From positions 1 to 38,893 of the forward strand of contig CAZUEH010000012.1 of NCBI GenBank assembly GCA_964619315.1: DNA of 38,893 nt, read 5' to 3'. This document shows positions 24,648 through 32,627 of this stretch, in pieces. This stretch comes from Fimisoma sp964619315 (GTDB taxonomy: Bacteria > Bacillota > Clostridia > Peptostreptococcales > Anaerovoracaceae). The translations under genes were made by a program, and so were the position numbers. The first letter of the stretch is position 1. Each line of letters begins with the position of its first letter. Under the pieces are notes generated by a model. That model made no database searches. It saw nothing but the letters and a program-made list of their open reading frames with translations, and was not told the DNA's origin.

Positions 24648-24662
24648 ATAATTACAATTGTA

Positions 24663-25196
24663 TTACAGGGCAGTTCCTTTTTTAGGGACAAAGAATCTAT
24701 CCATAGAAACGCCTTCTTTTTTAAGCAGATAAATTTTCTTTTCTATGCCGCCGGCAAAACCGGTCAGGCTTCCGTTTGACCCCACCACTCTGTGACATGG
24801 AACTATTATAGAAATAGGGTTATGACCAACTGCACCACCGACTGCCTGGGCAGACAGTTTATCTACACCTCTTTGCTTTGAAATTTCCGCGGCTATTTCA
24901 CCGTAAGTCATAACTTCGCCATATGGAATGGATTGTAGTATTTTCCATACTTCCATACGAAATGGTGAGCCGTTCAATTTAAGCGGGGGAGCCTTTGGTA
25001 ATGATTTGTCGCCAAAGTAGCAATCTAACCATTGTGCGGCCTGAACAAGAACTGGGAGATCTTTTTCCTGAGATTCTTTTTCTAAAGAACTGCCAAAGTA
25101 CTTTTGATTGTCAAACCATAAACCGGTGATATTTTCACCATCACTTGCAATAGTGATAAGCCCAATGGGCGAGGTGTATTTTTTAGTGTAATGCAT
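24663..25196 (-). CDS. ogt: Methylated-DNA-protein-cysteine methyltransferase
   Basis: 177 residues. A suicide DNA-repair protein moving methyl groups from O6-methylguanine to its own cysteine, Cys134 in IIVPCHRVVG. PYGEVMTYGEIA, the helix-turn-helix arginine region and TGFAGGIEKKIYLL complete the signature. The ribosome site AGGAGG lies before ATG 25196. It follows the HD-domain gene by 33 bases and is probably co-transcribed with it. Confidence 0.95.
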   Translation of the reverse strand: MHYTKKYTSPIGLITIASDGENITGLWFDNQKYFGSSLEKESQEKDLPVLVQAAQWLDCYFGDKSLPKAPPLKLNGSPFRMEVWKILQSIPYGEVMTYGEIAAEISKQRGVDKLSAQAVGGAVGHNPISIIVPCHRVVGSNGSLTGFAGGIEKKIYLLKKEGVSMDRFFVPKKGTAL

Positions 25197-25229
25197 GGGA
25201 TTTTCCTCCTAAGCATAAATGGTGATAGT

Positions 25230-25718
25230 TTATAGTCCGTACATGTCGCTAAGGAGTTTTCTGCCAGTAGTGGTCCTAAAGACTTTGTTGTACATGTTGC
25301 GGATGTTTTCTATATCTAGATTCATTTCATGTGAGTTTACAAAATAGTCAGCTTCAATAAGGATTTGATAGTCGATTCCATCAATATCAGTCAAGGTATG
25401 ATGATGGCCAACTAAATAGGCAATACGCTCAATAAACTCTTGAGAATAATCCGAGTCCTTGAGAAAATCGCGAATCAGTGCAGGCCCTTCTAACTCTTGA
25501 TACTTGCCGTCTACACAGCTGTATTTTTTCCTGCATAGAGGACAGGCAATATCGTGAAGAATGGCCACAGCTTCGACAATGTCTAAAGTATCTTTGTCAA
25601 CACCTTCTCCCTTAGCAATAATTGTAGAAAAAGCGTAAACTTTCATAAAGTGATGGATGTCTGTCAGATTACCTTCTGAGTAAGCAATCATTTTTTTAGT
25701 TAAATCTGATATACCCAT
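25230..25718 (-). CDS. HD-domain phosphohydrolase
   Basis: 162 residues. Metal-binding residues of the HD superfamily: His in IHHFMKVY, the His-Asp pair in AILHDIACPLC, His-His in YLVGHHHTL and Asp in LIEADYFVN. This is the compact single-domain form that often acts on nucleotides or signalling molecules; the substrate is unknown. Two cysteine pairs (CPLC, CRKKYSC) around the metal site are unusual. It stands between the radical SAM gene and ogt. Confidence 0.85.
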   Translation of the reverse strand: MGISDLTKKMIAYSEGNLTDIHHFMKVYAFSTIIAKGEGVDKDTLDIVEAVAILHDIACPLCRKKYSCVDGKYQELEGPALIRDFLKDSDYSQEFIERIAYLVGHHHTLTDIDGIDYQILIEADYFVNSHEMNLDIENIRNMYNKVFRTTTGRKLLSDMYGL

Positions 25719-25805
25719 TGTTTTGCACCTACCTTTTATTATATTTATGTGAAAATCTTACCATATTCTTATGTACATTAAAAGATTATTTTAGGCAATT
25801 ACACG

Positions 25806-26708
25806 TTACTCGACAAACCAACTGTCCAAGGTGAGCTGCTCTTCAACTTGAGCGGGCCGCTTATAGGCTTTTATGATATCACTCATCCTATATAAGAGTC
25901 CATGTTCATGACACGCTTCCTTAAATACGTTATATAATTTTCGCGAATCGACAGGGGCGCAACTATACCTGTTTCCGTACTGATACATGTATTTTTCTTT
26001 TAACCCCTTAAAGTTTTCGTCCAATTTTTGGTAATAGTATTCTCTTTGATTTTCCCGCAAAGTCACTCCCATATAAGAGAGAACAAATTTTGCTGAATTT
26101 TGCTTTGCCAATTGAACTAAGTGGCGAATATCATCTTCACTGTCTGTGATAAAAGGCAGCACTGGGTTCATCATAATTCCTGCGAATATACCGTTTTTGT
26201 TCAAGGCTTTGACTGCCGCAAATCTAGCAGAAGATGGGCAGACATGTGGCTCAATAACCTTGCTGAGTTCGTCATGGGGAGTAGTTATTGTAAATTTTAC
26301 AATAACATCATTAGCTATAGAGAGTTCTTCGAGAATATCCATGTCACGTAGCAATAGATCACTCTTTGTGTCTATAGAAACGCCGAATCCATATTTTTTT
26401 AGTAGCATCAAAGCGCCGCGAGTAATTTGATAGTCTTGCTCCTTTGGATTATAAGTATCCGACATGGCGCCTATTGCAACCACACCCTTCTGTTTTTTCT
26501 TGGCAAGCTCCTGCTCTAATATTTCCAAAGCATTTTCCTTGCCACGAACAGTATCAAAATTTGCCACCTGATAACAATCACTTCTGCTGTCACAATAAAT
26601 ACAACCATGGGAGCAACCTCGATATAGGTTCATATTATAATCGATGCCATACCATTGGTTGCCATATTTGACTTTTGAAAGAATTGTCTTTGTCTTTATG
26701 AATTCCAT
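25806..26708 (-). CDS. Radical SAM protein of the SPL/DNA-photolyase-repair-like group
   Basis: 300 residues. The [4Fe-4S] motif C-x3-C-x2-C is at Cys32, Cys36 and Cys39 (RGCSHGCIYCD). The early YGNQWYGIDYNMNLYRGC and middle GAMSDTYNPKEQ, IDTKSDLLLRD and KFTITTPHDEL match the SplB-like family COG1533. It lacks the C-terminal substrate cysteine context of true spore photoproduct lyase that I could confirm. GGAGGA precedes ATG 26708. Proximity to ogt hints at DNA repair, but the family has many uncharacterised members. Confidence 0.85.
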   Translation of the reverse strand: MEFIKTKTILSKVKYGNQWYGIDYNMNLYRGCSHGCIYCDSRSDCYQVANFDTVRGKENALEILEQELAKKKQKGVVAIGAMSDTYNPKEQDYQITRGALMLLKKYGFGVSIDTKSDLLLRDMDILEELSIANDVIVKFTITTPHDELSKVIEPHVCPSSARFAAVKALNKNGIFAGIMMNPVLPFITDSEDDIRHLVQLAKQNSAKFVLSYMGVTLRENQREYYYQKLDENFKGLKEKYMYQYGNRYSCAPVDSRKLYNVFKEACHEHGLLYRMSDIIKAYKRPAQVEEQLTLDSWFVE

Positions 26709-26891
26709 GCTATCCTCCGCTAATAAGGATATTATACTACATTAGCAGGGGAAGCGTGAATATATTGATGGCCTTTGTATTTTTTACAAAGAAACGAAGA
26801 TAAGTTTAGATTTAAAGATATATAAATGGGTAAATTTCAACGCTATAATAGACATATAAGCTAAAGAAAACGCAAAAAAGGAGGACACAAA

Positions 26892-27131
26892 ATGTTTATC
26901 AAAAATGATTTTTTAAAATTCGCCTTTGAGGAGGCTATAAATTCAGTGAATGTAAATAGCCTTAGAGAGGACGTAGTTCAAGACACAATAGCAACAGGCA
27001 TGAAAGCCTATGCTCAGCGTGAGGGAATGGAATTTTCCAAGGAAGAAATAGAAGAGACTATTGCTAAGGGTCTATCCGCGCTTAACAAAGCAGGAGATGA
27101 TTTTAAGTTCAACAATAGGATGATGAATTAA
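26892..27131 (+). CDS. Small acidic protein of unknown function
   Basis: 79 residues, no cysteine, no membrane segment. It looks all-helical, with an acidic middle (FSKEEIEETIAKGLSAL). A strong AAAAAGGAGGACAC ribosome site precedes the ATG and a TATAAT box lies at 26844-26849. I do not recognise it. A hairpin terminator separates it from the Fic gene, so it is not an obvious antitoxin partner. Confidence 0.6.
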   Translation: MFIKNDFLKFAFEEAINSVNVNSLREDVVQDTIATGMKAYAQREGMEFSKEEIEETIAKGLSALNKAGDDFKFNNRMMN

Positions 27132-27220
27132 ACACACAGAGAAACAGCCATTAAAAGGAAATCAGAATTGGGATTTATAAAAAAGCCAATTTTGACCGAC
27201 AGCCTTTAAGTGAGAAAGCA

Positions 27221-27266
27221 AAAACCTACATCTTAGGATACTATCCTGGGATGTAGGTTTTTATTT
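27221..27266 (+). terminator. Strong intrinsic terminator
   Basis: AAAACCTACATC (27221-27232) pairs with GATGTAGGTTTT (27250-27261); an inner AGGATA-c-TATCCT extends the stem, and T residues follow. Confidence 0.85.
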
Positions 27267-27354
27267 AAAAAATCCTTGTGTTTTCGCTTGTATTAACTCT
27301 GTTACCATCACACCTGCATCAGTCAAAAATGAAATAAATACAAATATCCTGCTT

Positions 27355-27418
27355 CTTATTTCAAGTTATATTGACTTTTTGAAATAAGAATGGTATAATG
27401 AAAGCGTTATTTCAAGTT
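27355..27418 (+). promoter_or_regulatory. Fic gene promoter overlapped by operator repeats
   Basis: A near-consensus promoter, TTGACT 27371-27376, 17 bases, TATAAT 27394-27399. An inverted repeat CTTATTTCAA (27355-27364) and TTGAAATAAG (27379-27388) brackets the -35. A third copy, TTATTTCAAGTT, lies at 27407-27418 over the expected start site. A further copy, TATTTCAAGTT, lies after the gene at 28608-28618. Confidence 0.75.
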
Positions 27419-27439
27419 TGTAGAAAGGATGCAAGACTG

Positions 27440-28582
27440 ATGAACAACCGTGCAGGCCACTATAAATCAAATTTGTCGGGTGAAATGGCATACGAGTCTT
27501 TCGTGCCAAATCTTCTTCCTCCAGTTCCGCCAATTGAGCTGACAGAGGATCTTGTCAGCTTGCTTATAAAAGCCAATTCCCGGATCGCCGTTTTAGAAAG
27601 TGTTGCTACTCGCATTCCAAATATGGAATTATTCGCATCTATGTATGTGCGAAAAGAAGCATTGCTGTCTTCGCAGATTGAGGGTACGCAGGCAACTTTG
27701 GAAGATGTTTTTGATCCAATGCTGGATGCCAATACAAACCGTAATGTTGCAGATGTTGTAAATTATATCAAGGCGACCGAGTTTGCGATCGAGCGTTTGC
27801 AAAAACTTCCATTATGCAACCGCTTGATTAAAGAAACCCATGCAGTTTTAATGGAAGGCGTCCGAGGCCAAGAAAAGAGTCCTGGTGAGTTCAGACGCTC
27901 CCAAAACTGGATTGGTGGTCAAGGTAGCACTCTCAAAAATGCCCGATACATTCCTCCGTCTCCCGATGATATGATGGATGCAATGTCTGACCTCGAAAAA
28001 TATATCAATACCGACGACGAGCTTGATGCATTAATCCGAATAGCCCTTATACATTATCAGTTCGAAACCATCCATCCCTTCCTTGACGGAAATGGCCGTG
28101 TTGGTCGTTTACTGATTACACTGTTTTTAATGGAGAGAAAGGTGCTCACAACGCCGGCTTTATCCATTTCTTACTTCCTTAAGAAAAACCGTGTGGAATA
28201 CTACGACCGCATGACGGAAGTAAGAGCAAAAGGAAATTATGAACAGTGGGTTAAGTTTTTTCTACAAGCTATCGTGGAATCTGCCGAAGATTCTACTGCA
28301 ACAATAGATGAACTGATTGTTCTTCATGATAAAAATGTGGCTGTAATTTCCAAGCTGGGGCGTGCTGCAAAAAACGCGATGCTTATATTCAACTACTTGG
28401 AGTCTCACCCTATTATTGATATTCGAAAAACAGCGGAGGCTTTAGACATTACCTTCAATACTGCGTCCAGCGCAGTCAATCGTTTAATCGATGCAGGTAT
28501 TCTGGTGCAAACATCTGATACCAGTAGGAACCGTACCTTTGCCTATGAAGCATATCTGGATATTCTGCGTAAAGGAACTTGA
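27440..28582 (+). CDS. Fic-domain protein (class II) with C-terminal winged helix
   Basis: 380 residues. Fic enzymes transfer AMP or related groups to protein hydroxyls. The catalytic loop HPFLDGNGRVGR at 212-223 is complete. The inhibitory helix motif S-x3-E-G, here SSQIEG at 77-82, lies before the Fic core, so autoinhibition is built in and no separate antitoxin is needed. Residues from about 325 form a winged helix (IIDIRKTAEALDITFNTASSAVNRLIDAGIL). The start is ATG 27440, 9 bases after AAAGGA; an upstream in-frame ATG at 27398 overlaps the -10 box. The G+C-richer codon use (CGC, CTG, CCG) differs from its neighbours and suggests acquisition by transfer. Confidence 0.9.
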   Translation: MNNRAGHYKSNLSGEMAYESFVPNLLPPVPPIELTEDLVSLLIKANSRIAVLESVATRIPNMELFASMYVRKEALLSSQIEGTQATLEDVFDPMLDANTNRNVADVVNYIKATEFAIERLQKLPLCNRLIKETHAVLMEGVRGQEKSPGEFRRSQNWIGGQGSTLKNARYIPPSPDDMMDAMSDLEKYINTDDELDALIRIALIHYQFETIHPFLDGNGRVGRLLITLFLMERKVLTTPALSISYFLKKNRVEYYDRMTEVRAKGNYEQWVKFFLQAIVESAEDSTATIDELIVLHDKNVAVISKLGRAAKNAMLIFNYLESHPIIDIRKTAEALDITFNTASSAVNRLIDAGILVQTSDTSRNRTFAYEAYLDILRKGT

Positions 28583-28737
28583 GACTACAGAGAACTAAAG
28601 CGCTCACTATTTCAAGTTGGCCGGTCAAAATTAAATAAAAGTTGATTAAAGAGACATCCGTTGCAAGATAGATGCTTTTTAAGGCCCATTTTTAGAAAGG
28701 CGTGTAATTAGTTTAAAGGATTAAAATTTTTAAGTTG

Positions 28738-28763
28738 CAGCCACCAAAAGGTGGCTGTTTTTT
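28738..28763 (+). terminator. Intrinsic terminator after the Fic gene
   Basis: CAGCCACC-aaaa-GGTGGCTG, a perfect 8-bp stem, followed by TTTTTT. The 150 bases between the Fic stop and this hairpin hold only the fourth TATTTCAAGTT copy. Confidence 0.9.
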
Positions 28764-28841
28764 CGTGCAAGTATACTTTTTGCAAATGTTTTAATTGCTC
28801 CCAAATAATGATAAAATATATGGATAAAAAGGAGCCAAAGT

Positions 28842-29144
28842 ATGAAAAATTTTTATGTTACGTATACCTTTAATTCCAAGGAGGATAGGGAAAATTTCAT
28901 TAAGGATGTGCAGTCTATGGCTAAAGCCAGTCGCGAGGAAAAAGGCTGCGTTCGTTATGACTATTTTTATCCTGTAGATTCGGAGACAGAGGTATTTTTA
29001 TTTGAGCAATGGGAGAACGATGAAAATCAAGAGAGACATACTAAAACGGCTCATTTTGCTAAAATTGGTCATATAAAAGAAAAGTACAAGGCTACTACAA
29101 AAATTGTTACATCCAAGACTACCAGCAAAGAAGAAAAAAAATAA
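28842..29144 (+). CDS. ABM-domain (antibiotic biosynthesis monooxygenase-like, YgiN type) protein
   Basis: 100 residues. Small dimeric ferredoxin-like alpha/beta fold: EEKGCVRYDYFYPVDSETEVFLFEQWEND followed by HTKTAHF is the ABM signature. Members include quinol oxygenases and heme-degrading enzymes, though many act as reductive or isomerising proteins in anaerobes. The Lys/Ser/Thr-rich tail is unstructured. It begins a three-gene operon with the flavoprotein reductase and an aminotransferase. Ribosome site AAAAGGAG. Confidence 0.8.
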   Translation: MKNFYVTYTFNSKEDRENFIKDVQSMAKASREEKGCVRYDYFYPVDSETEVFLFEQWENDENQERHTKTAHFAKIGHIKEKYKATTKIVTSKTTSKEEKK

Positions 29145-29187
29145 TCTTTGCAAAACCGTTTTAACTATGAAGGGAGTACAACAAACG

Positions 29188-31149
29188 ATGAACAAGCATT
29201 TTCCAAACCTATTTTCGCCTATACGCGTAGGCAATGTAACTTTGAAAAACAGGGTGGTAATGTCGGCTATGGACACTTGCTACTTCTCCGTTAACGGAAC
29301 GGTAACTAAAAAAGCCATTGGCCATTATATGGAAAGAGCCAAAGGGGGAGTGGGACTGATTTTTACAGAAGTTTCACCTTTTGACTGGCCGGGCGGCAAG
29401 CAGAGCAGAAGAGAACCACGCTTCAACAGCCCATTAGTAACTACAGAATGGGCAGAAGTAATACAATGCGTTCATTCTTTTGGAACAAAAATATGTGCAC
29501 AACTTAGCCATGCAGGCTTTATTTCTGATCCTGAATATTGTGAGGGTAGAGACACTGTAACCTCTTACGCTTCCGAAGATGTCACATCATCTGAGGCGCA
29601 TCCAGCAAGAACTCTTACGATAGATGAAATAGAATTTTTCTTAGAAGAAATAAAGGAGTGCCTTAAAAATATTGAAACTTGTGACTTCGATGGGGTAGAA
29701 TTCCATGCGGCTCATGATTACTTGCTGAATGAGTTTTTGAGCCCTGCCACAAATCATAGAACAGATGAGTATGGCGGTTCCACAGAAAACCGTGCTAGAT
29801 TCCTTGCAAAATCTATAAAATTGGCGAGAGAAATTCTTGGGCCAGATAAGATAATAAGCGTTCGCCTTGCAGCTTGCGAAGAAATCGAAGGAGGCATCAC
29901 CCTAGAAGAAGGTGCTAAAATTGCAGTTCTTTGCGAACAAGCAGGAGCGAACTTAATTGACTGTTCTATCGGTCAAGGCCCTGACGGAGCAGCTACAGAA
30001 GCAGAGTGGATGCCAGATGGACGTAGAATTCATTATGCAGCGGCTATTAAGCCTCATTTAACTACAGCGAAGGTAGGTGTAGTAGGAAAACTTCGTACTC
30101 CTGAACTTTGCGAAAAAGCTATAGCAGAGGGCTCTACTGATTTAGTTTTCCTTGCTCGCCAAATGCTTTGTGATCCGTACTGGGCAATCAAGGCGGAAAC
30201 TGGACGTAGCGATGAAATCCGTAAGTGCCTAAGCTGTAGAGAAGGATGCTTTGCGGCGTTTAGACCAAAGAGTGGCAGCATTAGATGCGTAATCAATCCT
30301 TACACTGGGTTTGAAGACACTGCGACTGAGCACAGCCCAGGAGTTGCTTCTCACCCTAAGAAAGTTCTAATCGTGGGAGGCGGCATAGCTGGAATGCAGG
30401 CTGCTATCATAGCTAAAAAGAGAGGGCATGAAGTTATTCTAACCGACAAAACTGACAGCCTTGGTGGGCAGATGCAACTTGCAGGAATCCCACCACATAA
30501 ACAAGCTGTTACAGAAGCCAAAGACTGGTTCATAGGAGAATTAGAAAGAGTAGGAGTAACACCTCAATTGAACACAACGGTGGATAGAGCATTTATAGAT
30601 AAAACAAAACCAGATGCAGTCCTTCTTGCTATTGGATCAGAACCTTCACGCCCGCCAGTTGAAGGAATAGAATTGGCTGAGGAAGGCTGGGATATTTTGC
30701 GTAATACCGAAAGCATGCCAGAAAACAAAGAAATCGTAGTTATTGGCGGAGGTACAGTAGGATGCGAAATTGCACAGACTTTGATTACAAAAAATAATCA
30801 CATAACCATAATTGAAATGGACGATGGACTGTCAAAGAAACAAAACTTGGTGCATCGTCAGCATAATCAAAAAGTATTAGACGACGCAAACACTAAAATT
30901 TGCCTCAATAGTTTGGTACAAAAAGTAGAGGAAACCAAAGTTACCTACAAAGGCTCTAACGGCCTGACGGAAACTATTGACTGCGATTTGGTAGTATGTG
31001 CTACTGGTCAAAGGCCAAAGGACTCTCATTGGATCTCAGAGCTTCGTAGCGATGGAATAGAGACGTATACTTTAGGAGATGCTACAAACACAGGCGATTT
31101 TCGTACCGCAACCAGAAGTGCTATGGACATAGTAATGGCATTGTCATAG
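29188..31149 (+). CDS. Old-yellow-enzyme-type Fe-S flavoprotein NADH:flavin oxidoreductase (2-enoate / dienoyl-CoA reductase family)
   Basis: 653 residues. An FMN TIM barrel covers 1-340 with the active-site HAAHDYLLNEFLSPATNHR. The [4Fe-4S] cysteines are Cys347, Cys350, Cys354 and Cys367. An FAD/NAD module starts at about 392 with VGGGIAGMQAA and a second dinucleotide motif GGGTVGCE near 520. Such enzymes reduce alpha,beta-unsaturated acids, enones or related C=C bonds with NADH. ATG 29188 after AGGGAG gives the usual N-terminus; the in-frame extension to 29104 overlaps the ABM gene and is rejected. Substrate unknown; an unsaturated acid from the neighbouring aminotransferase pathway is possible. 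Confidence 0.9.
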   Translation: MNKHFPNLFSPIRVGNVTLKNRVVMSAMDTCYFSVNGTVTKKAIGHYMERAKGGVGLIFTEVSPFDWPGGKQSRREPRFNSPLVTTEWAEVIQCVHSFGTKICAQLSHAGFISDPEYCEGRDTVTSYASEDVTSSEAHPARTLTIDEIEFFLEEIKECLKNIETCDFDGVEFHAAHDYLLNEFLSPATNHRTDEYGGSTENRARFLAKSIKLAREILGPDKIISVRLAACEEIEGGITLEEGAKIAVLCEQAGANLIDCSIGQGPDGAATEAEWMPDGRRIHYAAAIKPHLTTAKVGVVGKLRTPELCEKAIAEGSTDLVFLARQMLCDPYWAIKAETGRSDEIRKCLSCREGCFAAFRPKSGSIRCVINPYTGFEDTATEHSPGVASHPKKVLIVGGGIAGMQAAIIAKKRGHEVILTDKTDSLGGQMQLAGIPPHKQAVTEAKDWFIGELERVGVTPQLNTTVDRAFIDKTKPDAVLLAIGSEPSRPPVEGIELAEEGWDILRNTESMPENKEIVVIGGGTVGCEIAQTLITKNNHITIIEMDDGLSKKQNLVHRQHNQKVLDDANTKICLNSLVQKVEETKVTYKGSNGLTETIDCDLVVCATGQRPKDSHWISELRSDGIETYTLGDATNTGDFRTATRSAMDIVMALS

Positions 31150-31159
31150 GAGATAAATT

Positions 31160-32338
31160 ATGGCGTTCAAACAAGCAGATCGTTTAGCAAAAGTTCCACA
31201 ATCAACGACTCGAGCGATTTTTCAGAAGTGCAATAGACTTGCCAGCGAAGGAGTCAAAGTGACGGCCCTTACATTAGGGGAACCGGATTTTGACACTCCA
31301 AACCATGTCAAAGAAGCTTGCAAAAAAGCTATTGACGAAGGCATGACTAAGTACACCGATAACATAGGAATAGAACCTTTAAGAGAGGCTATATGCCAGA
31401 AACTAAAAAAGGAAAATGGATTGGAATACACAGTTGATGAAATAAATGTGACTACCGGCGTAGCGCAAGGTATGTTTGCGGTATTGCTTTCGTTCCTGAA
31501 TCCAGGAGATGAGGTCCTTGTGCCAGACCCAGTGTATTTGACTTATTCTGCGATTCCCAATATTGCAGGTGCAGTGGTAAAAAGCTATAGGCTGTTAGAG
31601 GAAAACAACTTTCAGCCGGATATATTAGAATTGGAAAGTTTAATCAGCCATAAAACCAAGATGATTGTAGTAGTGTCACCAAGTAATCCAACGGGCGGTG
31701 TAATCACTGAAACAAACTTGCAAAAAATTGCACTCTTTGCAAAGAAACACGATCTTTTAGTCCTTTCTGATGAAATCTATGAAAGACTAATATATAGCGA
31801 GACCAAAAAGCATGTGAGTATAGCGTCTATGCAAGGGATGAAAGAGCGGACGATACTTCTTAACGGTTTATCAAAGAGTATGGCTATGACAGGTTGGAGA
31901 CTTGGGTATATAGCAGCTCCGGCAATTCTGCTGGAACCAATTAACAGGATGACATTTTATATGACTGCAGGGGCAACTACATTCGTTCAACATGCAGCTA
32001 TAGATGCCATCTCAAATGAAGATGGATCTGTAGAGAAAATGCGGCAAGAGTTTAAGCAGCGAAGAGACTATTTAGTTGCTGAGGTCAACAAGTTGAGAAA
32101 CTTTAGTTGTGCTATGCCTGAGGGTGCGTTTTATGTCTTTATGAATATCAAAAAAACCAACATGACCAGCAGACAATTTTGCGACTACGCACTAGACAAA
32201 TACAGATTAGCACTAGTGCCGGGGGATGCTTTTGGCAACTGTGGCCAAGGATTTGTAAGAATGTCCTATGCGGCATCGATGGAGGTTCTCGATGAAGCAG
32301 TAAAACTACTAAAGCTTTTGGACAAGGATTTTGATTAA
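31160..32338 (+). CDS. Class I PLP-dependent aminotransferase
   Basis: 392 residues. LGEPDFDTP, the NPTGGV turn, LSDEIYERLIY and the Schiff-base lysine in LNGLSKSMAMTGWRLGY are present. The Arg of GFVRMSYA binds the substrate carboxylate. It starts 10 bases after the reductase and closes the operon. Aspartate, aromatic and branched substrates are all possible. Together with an enoate-type reductase it suggests amino-acid fermentation in which the 2-oxo acid is further reduced (a Stickland-type reductive branch); that is inference. Confidence 0.88.
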   Translation: MAFKQADRLAKVPQSTTRAIFQKCNRLASEGVKVTALTLGEPDFDTPNHVKEACKKAIDEGMTKYTDNIGIEPLREAICQKLKKENGLEYTVDEINVTTGVAQGMFAVLLSFLNPGDEVLVPDPVYLTYSAIPNIAGAVVKSYRLLEENNFQPDILELESLISHKTKMIVVVSPSNPTGGVITETNLQKIALFAKKHDLLVLSDEIYERLIYSETKKHVSIASMQGMKERTILLNGLSKSMAMTGWRLGYIAAPAILLEPINRMTFYMTAGATTFVQHAAIDAISNEDGSVEKMRQEFKQRRDYLVAEVNKLRNFSCAMPEGAFYVFMNIKKTNMTSRQFCDYALDKYRLALVPGDAFGNCGQGFVRMSYAASMEVLDEAVKLLKLLDKDFD

Positions 32339-32392
32339 AAGAAGTGACAATTTAATGTCTATGAAAAGCTAAAGAAATGCAACAAAATTATT

Positions 32393-32425
32393 AGCCTCCA
32401 AAGCTAAAACTTCGGAGGCTTTTTT
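32393..32425 (+). terminator. Intrinsic terminator
   Basis: AGCCTCC-aAAG pairs with CTTc-GGAGGCT around a CTAAAA loop, followed by six T. Confidence 0.85.
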
Positions 32426-32520
32426 GGTGAATATAGCAGGGATTAATTTTAACTAATATAATATGTAGGAAATTTAACAAAAGGCTTCATGAACCTTGCA
32501 AAAAAATAATGGTTTTATCA

Positions 32521-32549
32521 TTGTAGATTTAAGGAATTGGTGATATAAT
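32521..32549 (+). promoter_or_regulatory. Promoter of the amidohydrolase-hydrogenase operon
   Basis: TTGTAG 32521-32526 and TATAAT 32544-32549, 17 bases apart, leave a leader of about 70 bases. No -24/-12 element is visible. Confidence 0.5.
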
Positions 32550-32627
32550 GTATCGGTTATAATACAATAGCAAAAAAACTAAAACCAAGCAGGTACAAAA
32601 GTTTATTATATAGTAGGAGATTGCAAG

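Noticed and set aside
26892..28582. Small protein plus Fic as a toxin-antitoxin pair
   Set aside because: A strong terminator and a separate promoter divide them, and the Fic protein carries its own inhibitory SxxxEG helix.
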